Positions 34,407 through 45,700 of a stretch of DNA of 64,000 nt are shown one piece after another; position 1 is the stretch's first letter; every line of letters begins with the position of its first letter. The notes below the pieces were generated by a model that was not told the origin of the DNA, did no database searches, and saw only the letters and a program-made list of their open reading frames with translations. The position numbers and the translations under genes were made by a program. Origin of the DNA: Salvator merianae (lineage: Eukaryota; Chordata; Lepidosauria; Squamata; Teiidae); NCBI GenBank assembly GCA_003586115.2, contig QVOM02000029.1:23054829-23118828 (forward strand). Direction: 5' to 3'.

Positions 34407-35780
34407 CATAGAATAGAATCATAGAATCATAGAGTTGGAAGGGACCTCCAGGATCATCGAGTCCAACCCCCTGCTCAATGCAGGATTCACTAAAGCATCC
34501 CAGACAGATATCTGTCCAGCCTTTCCTTGAAGATCTCCAGTGAAGGAGAGCCCACCACCTCCTGTGGCAACCTGTTCCAGTGACTGATTGCCCTTACAGT
34601 CAGAAAGTTTTTCCTAATATCTAGCCTGTATCTACTCCCTTGAATTTTCATCCCATTGTTTCTAGTCCTTCCTTCTTGCGCAACTGAGAATAGGGCCAAT
34701 CCTTCTGCACTGTGACAGCCCTTCAGATACTTGAAAACAGCTATCATGTCTCCTCTCAGTCTTCTCTTCTGCAGGCTAAACATTCCTAGGTTCTTTAACC
34801 GTTCCTCGTAGGACATGGTTTGCAGACCACTCACCATTTTGGTCGCCCTTCTCTGAACTTGTTCCAGTTTGTCAATGTCTTTTTTAAACTGGGGTGCCCA
34901 GAACTGGACACAATACTCCAGATGAGCTCTGACCAAGGAAGAGTAAAGTGGGACAATTACTTCTCCTGATCTAGACTCTGTACTCCTCTTGATACAGCCC
35001 AGGATGGTATTTGCCTTTTTTGCAGCTGCAGCACACTGTTGACTCATGTTTAATCTATGATCTACTAGTACACCCAGATCCTTTTCACATGTGCTGCTGC
35101 TCAGCGAGATTCCCCCCATTCTGTATTGGATATTGTCATTTTTCTTACCCAGATGTAAAACTTTGCATTTCTCCCTGTTAAATGTCATTCTGTTAGTTTC
35201 AGCCCACTGTTCAAGCTTGTCCAAATCCTTTTGAATCCTCTCCTTCTCCTCCCTAGTGTTAGCAACCCCTCCTAGCTTTGTGTCATCTGCAAATTTGATC
35301 AGCGTCCCCTCGACACCTTCATCCAGATCGTTTATAAAAATGTTGAACAGCAATGGGCCCAAGACAGAGCCTTGGGGTACCCCACTCGAGACAGTCTTCC
35401 AATCGGATGTGAAGCCATTTATGACCACTCTTTGAGTACGATCACTAAGCCAGTTATGAATCCACCTAACAGTTGTCCTGCCAATCCCATATTTGATCAT
35501 TTTTTCAATAAGTATAGTATGAGACACCTTGTCAAATGCTTTGCTAAAGTCAAGATATACTATGTCCACAGCCTTTCCTTGATCGATCCATCCAGTAATT
35601 TTGTCATAAAAGGAAATGAGATTAGTCTGGCATGACTTGTTTGTTACAAATCCATGTTGGCTTTGGTTAATTACTGCATTCCCATCCAAGTGCTCCCATA
35701 TATGCTGTTTAATGATTTGTTCAAATATCTTGCCTGGTATTGACGTCAGGCTCACAGACCTGACATCTGTCCCCATAGTA
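34407..35780 (-). mobile_element. CR1 LINE, 5'-truncated, open reverse transcriptase frame
   Basis: The 3' end is marked by tandem TAGAATCATAGAATCATAGA (plus-strand view) at 34408-34432, the hallmark CR1 terminus, preceded on the minus strand by the conserved GGTCCCTTCCAACTC. Sequence upstream (minus strand) of about 35780 does not resemble CR1, so the insertion is 5'-truncated inside the reverse transcriptase, as usual for this family. The nearly intact frame suggests a relatively recent insertion compared with the other LINE pieces here. Confidence 0.92.
34490..35776 (-). CDS. CR1 reverse transcriptase, C-terminal 428 residues
   Basis: This is the ORF2 reverse transcriptase of a CR1 retrotransposon, which copies element RNA into DNA at the target site. 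Seen in the frame: RSVSLTSIPGKIFEQII at residues 6-22 (start of the RT domain), YLDFSKAFDKV at 74-84, SGVPQGSVLGPLLFNIFIND at 131-150, the catalytic FADD at 162-165, then the thumb/C-terminal region ending WNRLPQEVV...FKERLDRYL. CR1 ORF2 is normally more than twice as long and begins with an endonuclease, which is missing here with the first part of the RT. The ATG is an internal chance start. No stop or frameshift interrupts the 428 codons. Without its 5' half it cannot be an active element, but the protein is intact enough to be a good family marker. Confidence 0.9.
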   Translation of the reverse strand: MGTDVRSVSLTSIPGKIFEQIIKQHIWEHLDGNAVINQSQHGFVTNKSCQTNLISFYDKITGWIDQGKAVDIVYLDFSKAFDKVSHTILIEKMIKYGIGRTTVRWIHNWLSDRTQRVVINGFTSDWKTVSSGVPQGSVLGPLLFNIFINDLDEGVEGTLIKFADDTKLGGVANTREEKERIQKDLDKLEQWAETNRMTFNREKCKVLHLGKKNDNIQYRMGGISLSSSTCEKDLGVLVDHRLNMSQQCAAAAKKANTILGCIKRSTESRSGEVIVPLYSSLVRAHLEYCVQFWAPQFKKDIDKLEQVQRRATKMVSGLQTMSYEERLKNLGMFSLQKRRLRGDMIAVFKYLKGCHSAEGLALFSVAQEGRTRNNGMKIQGSRYRLDIRKNFLTVRAISHWNRLPQEVVGSPSLEIFKERLDRYLSGML

Positions 35781-35936
35781 GCATGTTTTCTTCCAATATG
35801 ATTTCACTTATACATCATTCCTAAAACGTGATCTCCCTTTTAAAGTATGTTCCCCAGTGCCTAAAATCGGGTTACAAAATTAATTGCCATTTATATAAAG
35901 CCAATAGTTATGAGACTGTAAGTATTACATTGGAAG

Positions 35937-36135
35937 TGGGTGGAGCTCAGTGATAGAGCAGACTGCCTGGAAAGCAGAGGGTTGCTGGTTCGATCCCTAA
36001 ACTCTCCCCAGAAGTAGGCAGTGGCAAACCACTTCTGTTTCTCTATTAAGAAAACTGCATATAAGTGCCTATGGAGATGTCCATGTAGTCAACCAGGAAT
36101 TGGTTGTGATTTGGTGGTACCCAACAGCAACAAAA
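35937..36135 (+). mobile_element. tRNA-derived SINE with intact B-box
   Basis: The head has an A-box-like TGGAGCTCAGTGATAGAGCA at 35941-35960 and a perfect B-box GGTTCGATCCC at 35987-35997. It is followed by the body CCCCAGAAGTAGGCAGTGGC, AAACCACTTCTGTTTCTC and AAGAAAACTGCATATAAG, and a tail with CCCAACAGCAACAAAA. The same body is seen at 16745, 21920 and 24523. The polymerase III promoter looks usable by sequence. It is a SINE, not a tRNA gene, because no acceptor stem closes. Confidence 0.8.
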
Positions 36136-37260
36136 GTATTACATTATATAAGGGATGACTGTAGTATTTTTGTCTGCCATGCATAGTTAAACTTTCCTGA
36201 TGACTATATTATAGTTTGGGAGTTAGGGATTCAGATTCAAGCCCTTATGGGAAAGAGCATGCAAATTTTCTAGGAGGTATTACTATTACTATTGGTACTA
36301 CATTGTTTACATTACATTAATATTATACATTATTATATCATATATCTGATCACTGATCAGAGAAACCTACTCTGTAAGAAAGGGTATATGGATCTGTTTA
36401 TCTAGCTAAGGCAATCTGTTTCTGTTAATGAGTACATTTTCTGATTTGTATGGATTAAATGTGGCTTTGTTTGACTGCTTTTTTGCCATATATGACCTAC
36501 TAGTTCTGTGTCGCTGATATTTACCCTAGTTCAAATTCTGTTTCCCTGTTTGAAAACAAAAAAAATGATGTAGGTCAACAGAAATAAGCAATGTTCCAAC
36601 TATTAGGATTGTTTTTTATCGGGGCCTCTGTTTATAAATTTTTCCTTTCTTGGGGTTGTGAGTCTTCACTTTTTAAGAAGAAACTACTCCAAAGAGCCTG
36701 TCCCTTCCCTTTGGTGGCACAGAAATCCTGAATAGATAAAATAATGATGTTTTATGACTCAAAATAAGAGAGACCTTTGGTTACATTTATTAGTTGAAGC
36801 TCATTTTCCCTGTTGAGGTTTAAAATATCTATCTCTTCTTTCATGTTCACAAGGATTACATTAAATTTTGTCATTTGATCAGCCACTTCGTCACTGATAC
36901 AGAAATTCGGAAATCTGAAGAAAAGAGGAAACCAGGCGTGTGTGGGGGAACGGGGTGCGTGCATGCAAGAACATCCCTGGAACATGCTAACTTATGGATC
37001 CATGAATGTGAAAGACAGAACGCTCATCATTCTCAGCTGAGATAGAAAAGGAGTCAAAATCACTACCTTGTCAAACTCAGAAGTAAAAACTCACAGGTTC
37101 AAGGGTTTACTGGAATGTAACCTGTGGAAAACACAGTTCCTTTCAGTTTCTTCACTCTGAGCTTGAAGACAGATCATATTCCTTGGCTTTTTAGCCTATA
37201 TGAATAGTTGTCTGTTCTCTTACCAGAGATCAAGGATAGTTAGTACTAGTGGATTGCATA
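36136..37260. other. Unique DNA, no gene seen
   Basis: Apart from short ATTA-type simple sequence near 36280-36340, nothing was recognised. The minus-strand frame at 36752-36985 has no known motif. Confidence 0.4.
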
Positions 37261-37263
37261 CAA

Positions 37264-37795
37264 GGACCTTTCTCTACCTGCTGGTGTTCCGCACCAGCAA
37301 GTGTACTAAGGGCCTCCCTTCTACACATTAGTGTGGAATACAGGAGGCCTCACTTGCCATTATTATGCTCCGTCTGCACCAGACACAGTGTAATCCAGAT
37401 CTGGAGGGCCTAGATCCAGATTACTGGTAGACCTTGTTATTGAGGTATACCGGCATAGTAGCAGGGGAAAATCTGGATCATGGAAGCATGCAGATGGCAG
37501 GCGCCTCCATTTTCCAGATTTCTGGGGGACCCATTTTGGTGGCGCAACAAGTAGTGCAGCCAAAATGGGTCCCCCAGGGGTATACAGTCAGGAACTTTCA
37601 CTCCTGTCAGAGCTTCAGAGGCCAACTCTGAAGATCGCATGAGCTTCAGGGCCTCTGCCAGGGCTGGCCTGGCACATGCCGTCGCCATGCAGACAGTGCT
37701 GTTCTGACCAGAGGACAATCTGTCCCACCCCTGGGATGAATTGTGTGATCCAGATAAGCAGATCTGAATAACTACTAGTAACTGCAGAAAGGTTC
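37264..37795 (+). mobile_element. Harbinger-like element, reference copy of group 2
   Basis: It begins GGACCTTTCTCTACCTGC and ends CTGCAGAAAGGTTC, with CAA on both sides. It contains internal inverted pairs (GTAATCCAGATCTGG and CTAGATCCAGATTAC; GGGGGACCCATTTTGG and CCAAAATGGGTCCCCC), so the copy is hairpin-rich. Its sequence is shared with 1234-1702 (inverted), 9804-10300 and, in part, 7610-7746 and 55060-55319. No transposase frame. Confidence 0.75.
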
Positions 37796-37796
37796 C

Positions 37797-39132
37797 AAGA
37801 GTCCAGCTGGAGAAGGTAGATGCACTAATTGCTATGGGAAAACAGCAGACACCTGGCAGTCTGTTGCCTGTGAATACATGAATACAGTTCAACCAACATT
37901 TAGAAATTTTACAACATTTGAAAGATGTGCTTTGTTATCTGCAACACAGGAATTTAACATGTGGGGGCAACTCCTAAGTTTTTATTTATTTTTTATAGAA
38001 AGCTCTGTAGACATGTTTCAAATAAATTAAAAAAAAAAAAAGTTATTTTTCAACTGAGGTTAAAAGAAGCAGGACATTCTCTTTCTTCCCTCACAAGAAG
38101 TGAAGAAAGTTCCTTTAATAAAGTTGTTGAGATTTGCACTGGCAGATTTATATACCACAGGTGTAGACTGAGATTAAGGCATAACAAAATGGACGTGTGA
38201 TGATACTCTCATGGATATCATGGATACTTCCATGTTTATAACTATTTTCCATAATGTTTATCTTCCCACTATTCCAAATCTGTGACTGCTATGTAATGAT
38301 CCAGAAATATGGCTTGAGTTGCAAAATGGGCAGTCACAACCAATGCAGCATATGGCCGACTCACCTTCCAAATGCTTCCAGCTGCTTGCGTGAATGAGTC
38401 CCAAAGTAGTAAGTGAATACATATCCCATAACTGGTGCTTAAGCAACCAACACCCCACAGCCCGAAAGAATGAACAGTGCCTCGTGCCAGTTTGGCTGTA
38501 CAAATTGACCCTTCCTGGTACAATTAACAGAATCAGGCAGGTCTTGTTGTTAATATGCGTCTAAGTCTCTTTCAGTGGTTTTCTTTCATTTTGTGCAATA
38601 AAATAACAATTGTAGTCATTTTCTTTATTTCTTTGCTTCTTTTCTTTGCAAGAAACTACTATCGTGGGAGTTTGTAGTCTTCAGTAATAAATCCCACCCC
38701 TGTATACTGTGAGTTGAGAAAATACAGACTTTTAAAATACATTCTTCCTTTTTTGAATTGATTGCACCAATTGGACACATGTGAATGATAAAGGCAGACA
38801 TTAGGATTGTTTCTTCAAGAGCTATACTACTGATGATAGCACAGTTTATATGGCAGTCTGTTGAAATGATTTAGATCAGACCAATACTAGCTACCTTAGC
38901 TCCAGCCAGGATGATAGATTCTCCTTGTGCATCTGTGCTCAAGAAAACACAACTAATGCTATCTCATTTATATAAATGTTTGTCAGGTGATTGGCTAATT
39001 TTGCAGGCAATTGACTCTTATCCAAGCATCTCAAGACTTGGGTGCATGGAACACCCATTACATCTTGTCTGTGGCATCATGAAAAAAATACTCCCTGAAA
39101 CTTCTCATACAGCCCTTTTTCTCCCATGTGCT
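37797..39132. other. Unique DNA, no gene seen
   Basis: No transposon signature was recognised. Frames at 37961-38200 and 38258-38523 show no motif. Confidence 0.4.
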
Positions 39133-39192
<60 letters not shown>

Positions 39193-39194
39193 TC
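39133..39194 (+). repeat. (TTTC)n microsatellite
   Basis: About fifteen TTTC units in an almost perfect run, the complement of the AAAG tract at 23812-23876. The Phe/Leu/Ser frames here come from the repeat. Confidence 0.97.
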
Positions 39195-40427
39195 GTCTTC
39201 TTTTTTTCTTTCTTTTCTGTTTTCACATCAAAAGGGGAAGCATGCCTTTGTCTAGCAGCAGTCTTAGATCTTGTCATGGTAAATCACAAAGCGGGATTAA
39301 TTTATTGTGCTATTTCATCCAAACAAGAGACTCCCATTTCCTTTTCAGAAATGTAAAATATATATACATACAGAGTTTGGTGAAAAGATACCAGTAAAGT
39401 GATAACATCTGGCTGAAGAAAATTGCTGCCAGCTAAAGAATGGTTTCCTCTCTGTGGGCCTGACCAGAGTCTGATGCTGTGCAGATGTGCAGCCAGGCCT
39501 GACTGTAAAAGTTATAAACATTGTCATAACATTGTTCGACTTCTCTAGTATTTCCTGTCTTCTGCTTAACACTTTATTACTAAGTCTGGCTGCCTGCCAA
39601 GGGCAATGCAGGGAGTTTAGGGCCTCTGGCTTGAAATTTAAAACAAGTCCAGAATTCATTGGGTTTCATTTGATATGTGAACTCTGATAACTTACACTTG
39701 TTAAAATAAAGCCGCTTACGATTCAAGTTAGATTTACACGGACTTTGAAGGAGCACGGTAAAGATGAGGAAAACACTCACTTTTTCCCCCTTCCCCTTTC
39801 ATAACTTTACTATTTGGCATTTGGTCCTGTAGATACGGAGGGCGGGAGGCGACTGGGGAGACAAGAGGAGAAGAAAGAGATTGAGCAAGGAACAGCTGAT
39901 TCAGAAGCTGGACAGCTTACAGAAAACTTGTGTTCATTTCCTGTATTAGACGCAGTTCCCTAGGCAGAGAATAGGCCTTTTCTTTCAACACTTTGGAGCA
40001 CGTTCTTTCTCTTGGCTCCTTTTCAGATTAGACAGGCCACATGAGGCTCGTTGCCTATATATCATGAAAACGGAAAGAAAAAGAGAGAAAGAAAGAAAAA
40101 GAAAAACAAGGAGGCAAAGACAAACAAATGGGACACCAATAGGGCGATTTTCTTCAAAGGCTGTACTGTGCCAGGTTCGGACAGAAATATTAAGCAATTT
40201 GGCTTTAAACTTACACAGACAGATATACTGGATCCCCTCCACCCCCAGTAATGTGCATGTGATTGATTGGCAATTTTTCGACCACAAACTGTGGTCAGGA
40301 TTACATCAGTTCATAGAGCAGTAACCCATGAGAATCTTCCCTAAAACCGTCTAGTTTATATATATTTGAAAATGCTCCCCCCGCAAGCCTGTTGCTTTTA
40401 TGTATGTGCGTATTTGTTCCATACCAG
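39195..40427. other. Unique DNA with a purine-rich stretch
   Basis: An AAAGA-rich imperfect repeat lies at about 40071-40107. The rest has no recognised element. The block 39780-40030 is non-repetitive and moderately GC-rich, without a convincing exon. Confidence 0.4.
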
Positions 40428-40690
40428 TCAAAAGTCTGGACTCATTTGTTACATTTATTACATAGCTCAACATAAATGAAAGTCAAAGCATTTACAGGGT
40501 TACTGTTCCCTGTGATCACCAGGTTGTTGAAGGACGGTGCTGCATTAATTATTTTGCATTATCAGCTACCATACAAAGGACCGACTGCGAGCAGCAAAAC
40601 AGCACAACTGCATGTCACCAACCGAACAGTCGTTCAGCAGCATCTGGAGGAAGGGTTACAAGGTCCATGAGACCATCGGTTGTATTTGAC
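40428..40690 (+). mobile_element. Possible Tc1/mariner-like remnant
   Basis: ACCAGTCAAAAGTCTGGACTC at 40425-40445 is close to the CAGTCAAAAGTTTGGACAC start of vertebrate Tc1 elements. About 170 bases further on, an open frame reads KTAQLHVTNRTVVQQHLEEG, which resembles the Tc1 helix-turn-helix pattern (LxVSxRTVxRxLxxxG). The DDE domain and the second terminal repeat are not seen. Confidence 0.35.
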
Positions 40691-40697
40691 TCTTGTA

Positions 40698-40830
40698 GCA
40701 GTCATATCCACTGAAGATGGATATTGAAGCCATATCCAACAGCTTAAATTCAAAGAACTATGGAACATGGCATAACAACCCCAAAACTGTGACAAGTGAG
40801 ATGGAAACTGGCCATAGAGCCTCCATTCTT
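40698..40830 (+). repeat. One-armed copy of foldback family P2
   Basis: GCAGTCATATCCACTGAAGATGG, AGCCATATCCAACAGCTTA and GTGACAAGTGAGATGGAAACTG match the right arm of the foldback at 22141-22385 and its flank, down to CCTCCATTCTT. The left arm is missing. Confidence 0.7.
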
Positions 40831-41627
40831 CTATTTTGCAAGTGGTTTGACTGTCATCAGTTATTTAATAAATACTTTAGAAGTGCTTCTTGGACATCTT
40901 CAAGGACGCAACAATACTGAAAAACGAACAAGTGGCAATTTTATTTTGCCAGTTATAAACAGATCTGCTATCAGCCAAATTCTCAGTAAAAAGACATTTA
41001 CCTGTACAGATCTTGTTAGGTGCAGTAGTGTCCATTTCTCCTCCTTGTGACAGGATGGACAAACACTCTCCATTTTTTTCTGTTGGTTCCATTCATATTT
41101 GATCCTTTCGGCTTGGTCCATTGTCTTTCCCTTCTTCTGCTTCTCTCAAGGTTGCCCAGCGTACTCACTCCTTTGAATGAGAATTAATAGTAACACACGT
41201 ACAAAAAAAACCCCCAAGAGTGCCTGCATGCAATGGAGTTCCATTCCTTGAACTTCACCAGAAGTCAAGAATTGGAATGCATCATTGGTTCTTAAGGTTC
41301 ATTATACCTGAACCTTAGTAGGCAGCTTTGGAGAAACTATTGATAATCAAAGTGCAACCAGAGAGAATGCTCTCTGCTAACTGACTGCGGACTTCAATCT
41401 TTTAAAAGACAGTCATCACAGAAGACAGGCTATGGTTTAGTTCCCTCAAATCACGGTGTATTATAAAGCAGTGTTGTACTCATAACTGCTGCCTAAGGAA
41501 AACTTACAGAACCATGAAGTCTTGGTCAACCAATGTAAGTCAATGGAACAACATTAGGAGAGCAAGTCAACCAACTGAAGCCAGCAGCATTGTGGAGGGA
41601 GGAGCTAGGTTAACTTTAAGGCTCACT
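40831..41627. other. Unique DNA, no gene seen
   Basis: Two overlapping minus-strand frames at 40877-41121 contain a CPSC-H-like motif but have no clear splice context. I do not call a gene. Confidence 0.35.
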
Positions 41628-41950
41628 GGGCGTTTTCACAATTTAGTGCACTGCGGGGCCCTAGACTTGAATATGAGCAGGATGTCAGCATTCACACTCG
41701 AAATGCTGGTATCCTGTTCCTGAAGCTTGCCATGACAGCAGCTGGGCGGCGTCTGGCCGCTGCCATGGTGACCAGCAGCACCACGGATCATGCACCCTGG
41801 AAGCAGGTGCAACTGCACTTGTCCAGGAGCAGGATAGCTGTTCCCAGTGTAGCTGTGGAGCACAAATTAGTGCTTCACAGCTAGCCATGATCGGGAGCAG
41901 CTGTAGGGTGCTCCGGGTCATGCAGGCCTCCACAAAGTGCAAAAAGGCCC
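41628..41950. mobile_element. Harbinger-like element, group with 18896
   Basis: It begins GGGCGTTTTCACAATTTAG and ends CCACAAAGTGCAAAAAGGCCC. It shares CTGCCATGGTGACC-like and TGTGGAGCACAAATTAGTGC blocks and the CCTCCACAAAGTGC end with 18896-19416, where the palindrome is still perfect. No transposase. Confidence 0.65.
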
Positions 41951-42144
41951 ATTGTCTGTTCCTTACCTTATCTAATTTTTATTACCACTTTAAATCTTGT
42001 GTTGTTTTAATCGGTTTTAAACTTTTTAAAATTTATACTGTACTCTTAAAATTTAAAATGAAGAAATGCTATGTGAATGTTTCAAATAAAGGGTGTTGCA
42101 GAATAAGAGTCCAGTCCACTAATGCAGGTGAATGGTGAGTCAGA

Positions 42145-42430
42145 GATCAAATCACATCTCTGATGGCTACTAGCCTGAATGGCGTTAAGAAAGGATTAGA
42201 CTAATTCACGTGTACCAATGGCTGATCGATTAGATGCCTAGATACTACCTCCAGTATGGAGATATAGGTAGGTTGCTTCCAAAGGGAACATGTGGAGCAG
42301 GTGAGAGTCTAACCTTCATTTTCTGCTTGAGAATGTCAAGAAGCAAGTGTAGACCATTGTATGAGATAGGATATTGAACTAGATTGGCTATGGCCTGATC
42401 CAGCAGGACTTCTCTTATGTTCATAACAGT
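42145..42430 (+). mobile_element. CR1-like LINE 3' UTR fragment
   Basis: GATGCCTAGATACTACCTCC, TTTTCTGCTTGAGAATG, ATGGCCTGATCCAGCAGGAC and the CTCTTATGTTCATAA end match 17220-17432. Only 3' UTR is left. Confidence 0.8.
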
Positions 42431-42592
42431 CCCTAAAAGATATGAACAAACTGGGGCCCAGATCTGGGGGCTATGTTAGCCAAGGCAGAAGGCAAATAAT
42501 GTGAATGCTAACTCCCTACTAGAAGGAACAACAGCAACAGTGCCACAAGTAGAGCCCACAGAATTGCAATAATAGTGGCAGCGGCCACTGAG

Positions 42593-42770
42593 TTTAAGGG
42601 TGGGTGTTTGAAACCTGCAGAAAGTGCGCGATTGCTGTTCATGGGGCCTCCGGGCTTCCGTACTGTTGCAGCAGGTTGCCCAGCGACCTGCTGCAACAGT
42701 ACGGAGGCCCCGGAGGCCCTGCGAACAGCAATTGCGTGCTTTCCAGAGGTTATGAACACCTGCCCTTAAA
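42593..42770. repeat. Palindromic foldback element P1, copy B
   Basis: Both halves are inverted copies for about 84 bases with a 9-base centre. TTTAAGGGTGGGTGTTTGAA pairs with GAACACCTGCCCTTAAA, and the inner CTGTTGCAGCAGGT pairs with ACCTGCTGCAACAG perfectly. Part of the arm, TGTTCATGGGGCCTC, is identical in copy C at 62272-62440. The arms are GC-rich compared with the surroundings. The reading frames on both strands across it are symmetric artefacts of the palindrome. Confidence 0.88.
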
Positions 42771-42799
42771 GCCAGCTGTCACCGATAACAACAGTAAAC

Positions 42800-45700
42800 A
42801 GCCATCATGGTCTCGTATGTTGTATTTTCTGGGAGACAGGCGATTCTCTTCTCTGCAGTAAGGCTTCTGGCAAGCAATGACTGCACTTTACACGCTGTGT
42901 GTTTTCTGAAATGCAGTTTCCCCATAATCTTCAAAAGTCATCTCATGGATAATGCACTGTTGTAGTCTAACGTAATAAGAAATTCATTTTATGTTACCAA
43001 GACATGGGTAACTACAGACAAGCAATCTCTATCCAGATGGTAGCAAGTTTCTGATTTTTGTATCCAATATGGCACTTTGCCTGACAACAGCATAGTGTGT
43101 TTCAAGCGTATGTCAACATTTGGAAAGACAGTTTTCTGTTTCAACCATGAATGATAATTTTGTTGTAATGTAACTCAATAGGTAATGGGTGTGCCGGTGC
43201 ACTTAACAGAATTTGAATGAGTTTCCAGAGCCATTGGGGGAATACTTAATATACCCTTGATAAAATTTATCATGTAACAGATCGATCCAGTATTTGGCTG
43301 CAATTTTGAACTATATTTGTCCTATTTACACTGTTTTTCCTGATAATTATCATAGCAGAATACTCCTAAGGGCTTTGTTAGCATCCCTTTTTAAGAGATT
43401 TTAATTAAGCTTTCCTCTTTTTTTTTCTTTCTATATAATGTCTTCAGCATATTTGATTTCTGAGGAAATGCTGTAGCATAGCTGACTTTAAAAAAGGTGC
43501 TAAGTGTAAATAGATAAGAGTTTATTTCTTGGATGAACTTGTTTTGCAGGCAAGTTATGAAGCAGAATATAAGATGCTCCGAAGGTGTTACTAACAGAAT
43601 AAAAGTAGAAAATAATGGGTTTAAACTTCAGACAACATACTGGAAATCTTTGCATATATAAACAACAATGTGCATTATACCCACACCCACAAATAGTTTT
43701 GTCCTTGTTCTTTGGGGCTTGAAGCTCAACAATTGTCTCTATTAGATACAGCAAGAAAGTGGGGAGTGAAAAGAAGAAAGCATTATTTGAGATGCAAGGA
43801 CAGCTACCTATACTTTAGGCTCCGTCCAGACAAGAGCCTGGAAGCAAGTGAGATCTTAACCCTAACCTGGACCTCTGCTGTGAGTGAAATTTCTGCTCAC
43901 AGCAGCAAGGATCCTGCTGGCACTCACAGCAGTGGAAAAGGTACCAGAAGTTTGCCATCACTGCGAGTCCTGGCAGGATCTTTAGCCCTCGAGACATTAA
44001 CATCCTCTTATGCATCTGAACAGGGGAGAAGGAAGCTTCCATCAATGGAAGCAGTTTTGGCATAATTTAAGCAGGATTACAAGTAGGTTGCTTTTGTCAG
44101 GGGTTGCTGATGTTCATGGACTGGTAGTGGGTAGGAACATCTAGACACCCATGACCCTAAGCTTCCAGGGTATGGATGCACAGGTTTCTGATAGCCCTGG
44201 GGCAGTGTCTTATGCACCCATGTGGATGGTGTTTTAATTTCATTGTGAGAGGGATCCACCCTAAGATACCCTTTTTAGCACCTGGGGGTAGAGCAGAATG
44301 AATGCATTCCCAGGTGTCCTGGCAGCATTCTTGTGTTATGGTTGCATGTACCACAAGTGGGCAGGAGTGATATGAAATTCATTATATTTATCACCACCAG
44401 ACTTCCCCTATGCAGACATGACCACAGTCTCCATTAGTTTTAATGCGACTGTTCAAGTGGATATCTAGATAAAATCAATGACCAAAGAGGGACAAGAAAA
44501 ATAGGTTGCAACATACTTACATGTGTGTGTACATTTGCTCTCAGATGTTAAGATGGAACCAATTCATAGAAGTGCAAAGAGACCTTTTAGCTGGTTGAAG
44601 TTTCACTGGAATCATCTCCTCCTCCTTATTCTCCAGAATTTTGCTTTGTCGCGGCGTTTCACTCAGATATAAAACTGCAGTCCATACATATTATATTCTC
44701 TTTCTTGGACAACACTGCGTTCCTACATAACCTTCCTTGTACACATTTAAGTTCCGGCATTGCATTTAAATACTCTGTCGTTTTCCAGAACAGTGTTATT
44801 CATCACTTGCCACACTGGGCTTTCTGAAAACTACACCCCTTTACGAAATTGGAAATGTTTCCTGATGTGGCAGAAAGGTGCAATCCCTTATACAATCCTG
44901 CTCTTTGCTACTCTAGATTATCTGCCTATGATGGAGGCATTAATTCTTTGCAGTATATGTGTTTAATAGCTAGCAATAACATAAATAGAAATACCATATT
45001 GTCAGCCATACAGATGCCCTGACACATAAGATGCACCTATAGTTTAGAAAGGAATATTTAGAAAAATTAAATTTTAAAATTAATGATTTTAAAAGAATCT
45101 CATATGTGAGCAATATAATCTACTGCTTCTTAATTACAGCAGAGAATAACATGGCCAACTGGATTACCCTTCCTTCGTTTTTTTAAAGTGGACATTGAGT
45201 ATAGAATCGCTGAACTTCCTAACTTTTTTCAAATAGACTAGTCTGGCATATAAAATAAGATGTATGGTCTTCCTGCACATGCGTTCACTGACACTGTAGT
45301 GTTCTGAGAGTGTGATGAGTAGGAACAAATAAGGAGACATTGAAATAAATAAATATATAAGTTGGACGGAGGCCAATGTGCATTTGGGTTTGCTGTTACT
45401 TCTTTTTTTAAGAACAGCTTTCTTACTGTCAGCCTCAACATTACTCAGACTGTTATACCCACTCGGAAAGCTTTGGACTCATTTGCAATGAAAGATTTGT
45501 TCTACATTTTCAACAAGGCTCCTGTGTGTGCAAGCCATGATTAGTAAATATTGGCGATCAGGGTATTTTTCGGTCACACTGAGTAGACTGTTAAATTCCC
45601 CAAAACTGCAAAGTGCAGAAAATCCATTTCCCTGGTTTTTGTTGCCATTGCCATTGCATAACTTGCTTTTCCCCCATGCAGCAGCAAAATAAAAACCGTA

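Noticed and set aside
35937..36000. tRNA gene
   Set aside because: The A- and B-box-like motifs are present, but no acceptor stem closes. The sequence continues into a SINE body found at three other places in the window.
23812..39194. CRISPR-like or other array of spaced direct repeats
   Set aside because: The recurring sequences are dispersed transposon copies and microsatellites. There is no regular repeat-spacer spacing, and the genome is vertebrate.
38911..39255. 114-codon frame with Phe-Leu-Ser repeats
   Set aside because: The repetitive half is the (TTTC)n tract and the rest has no motif or splice context.
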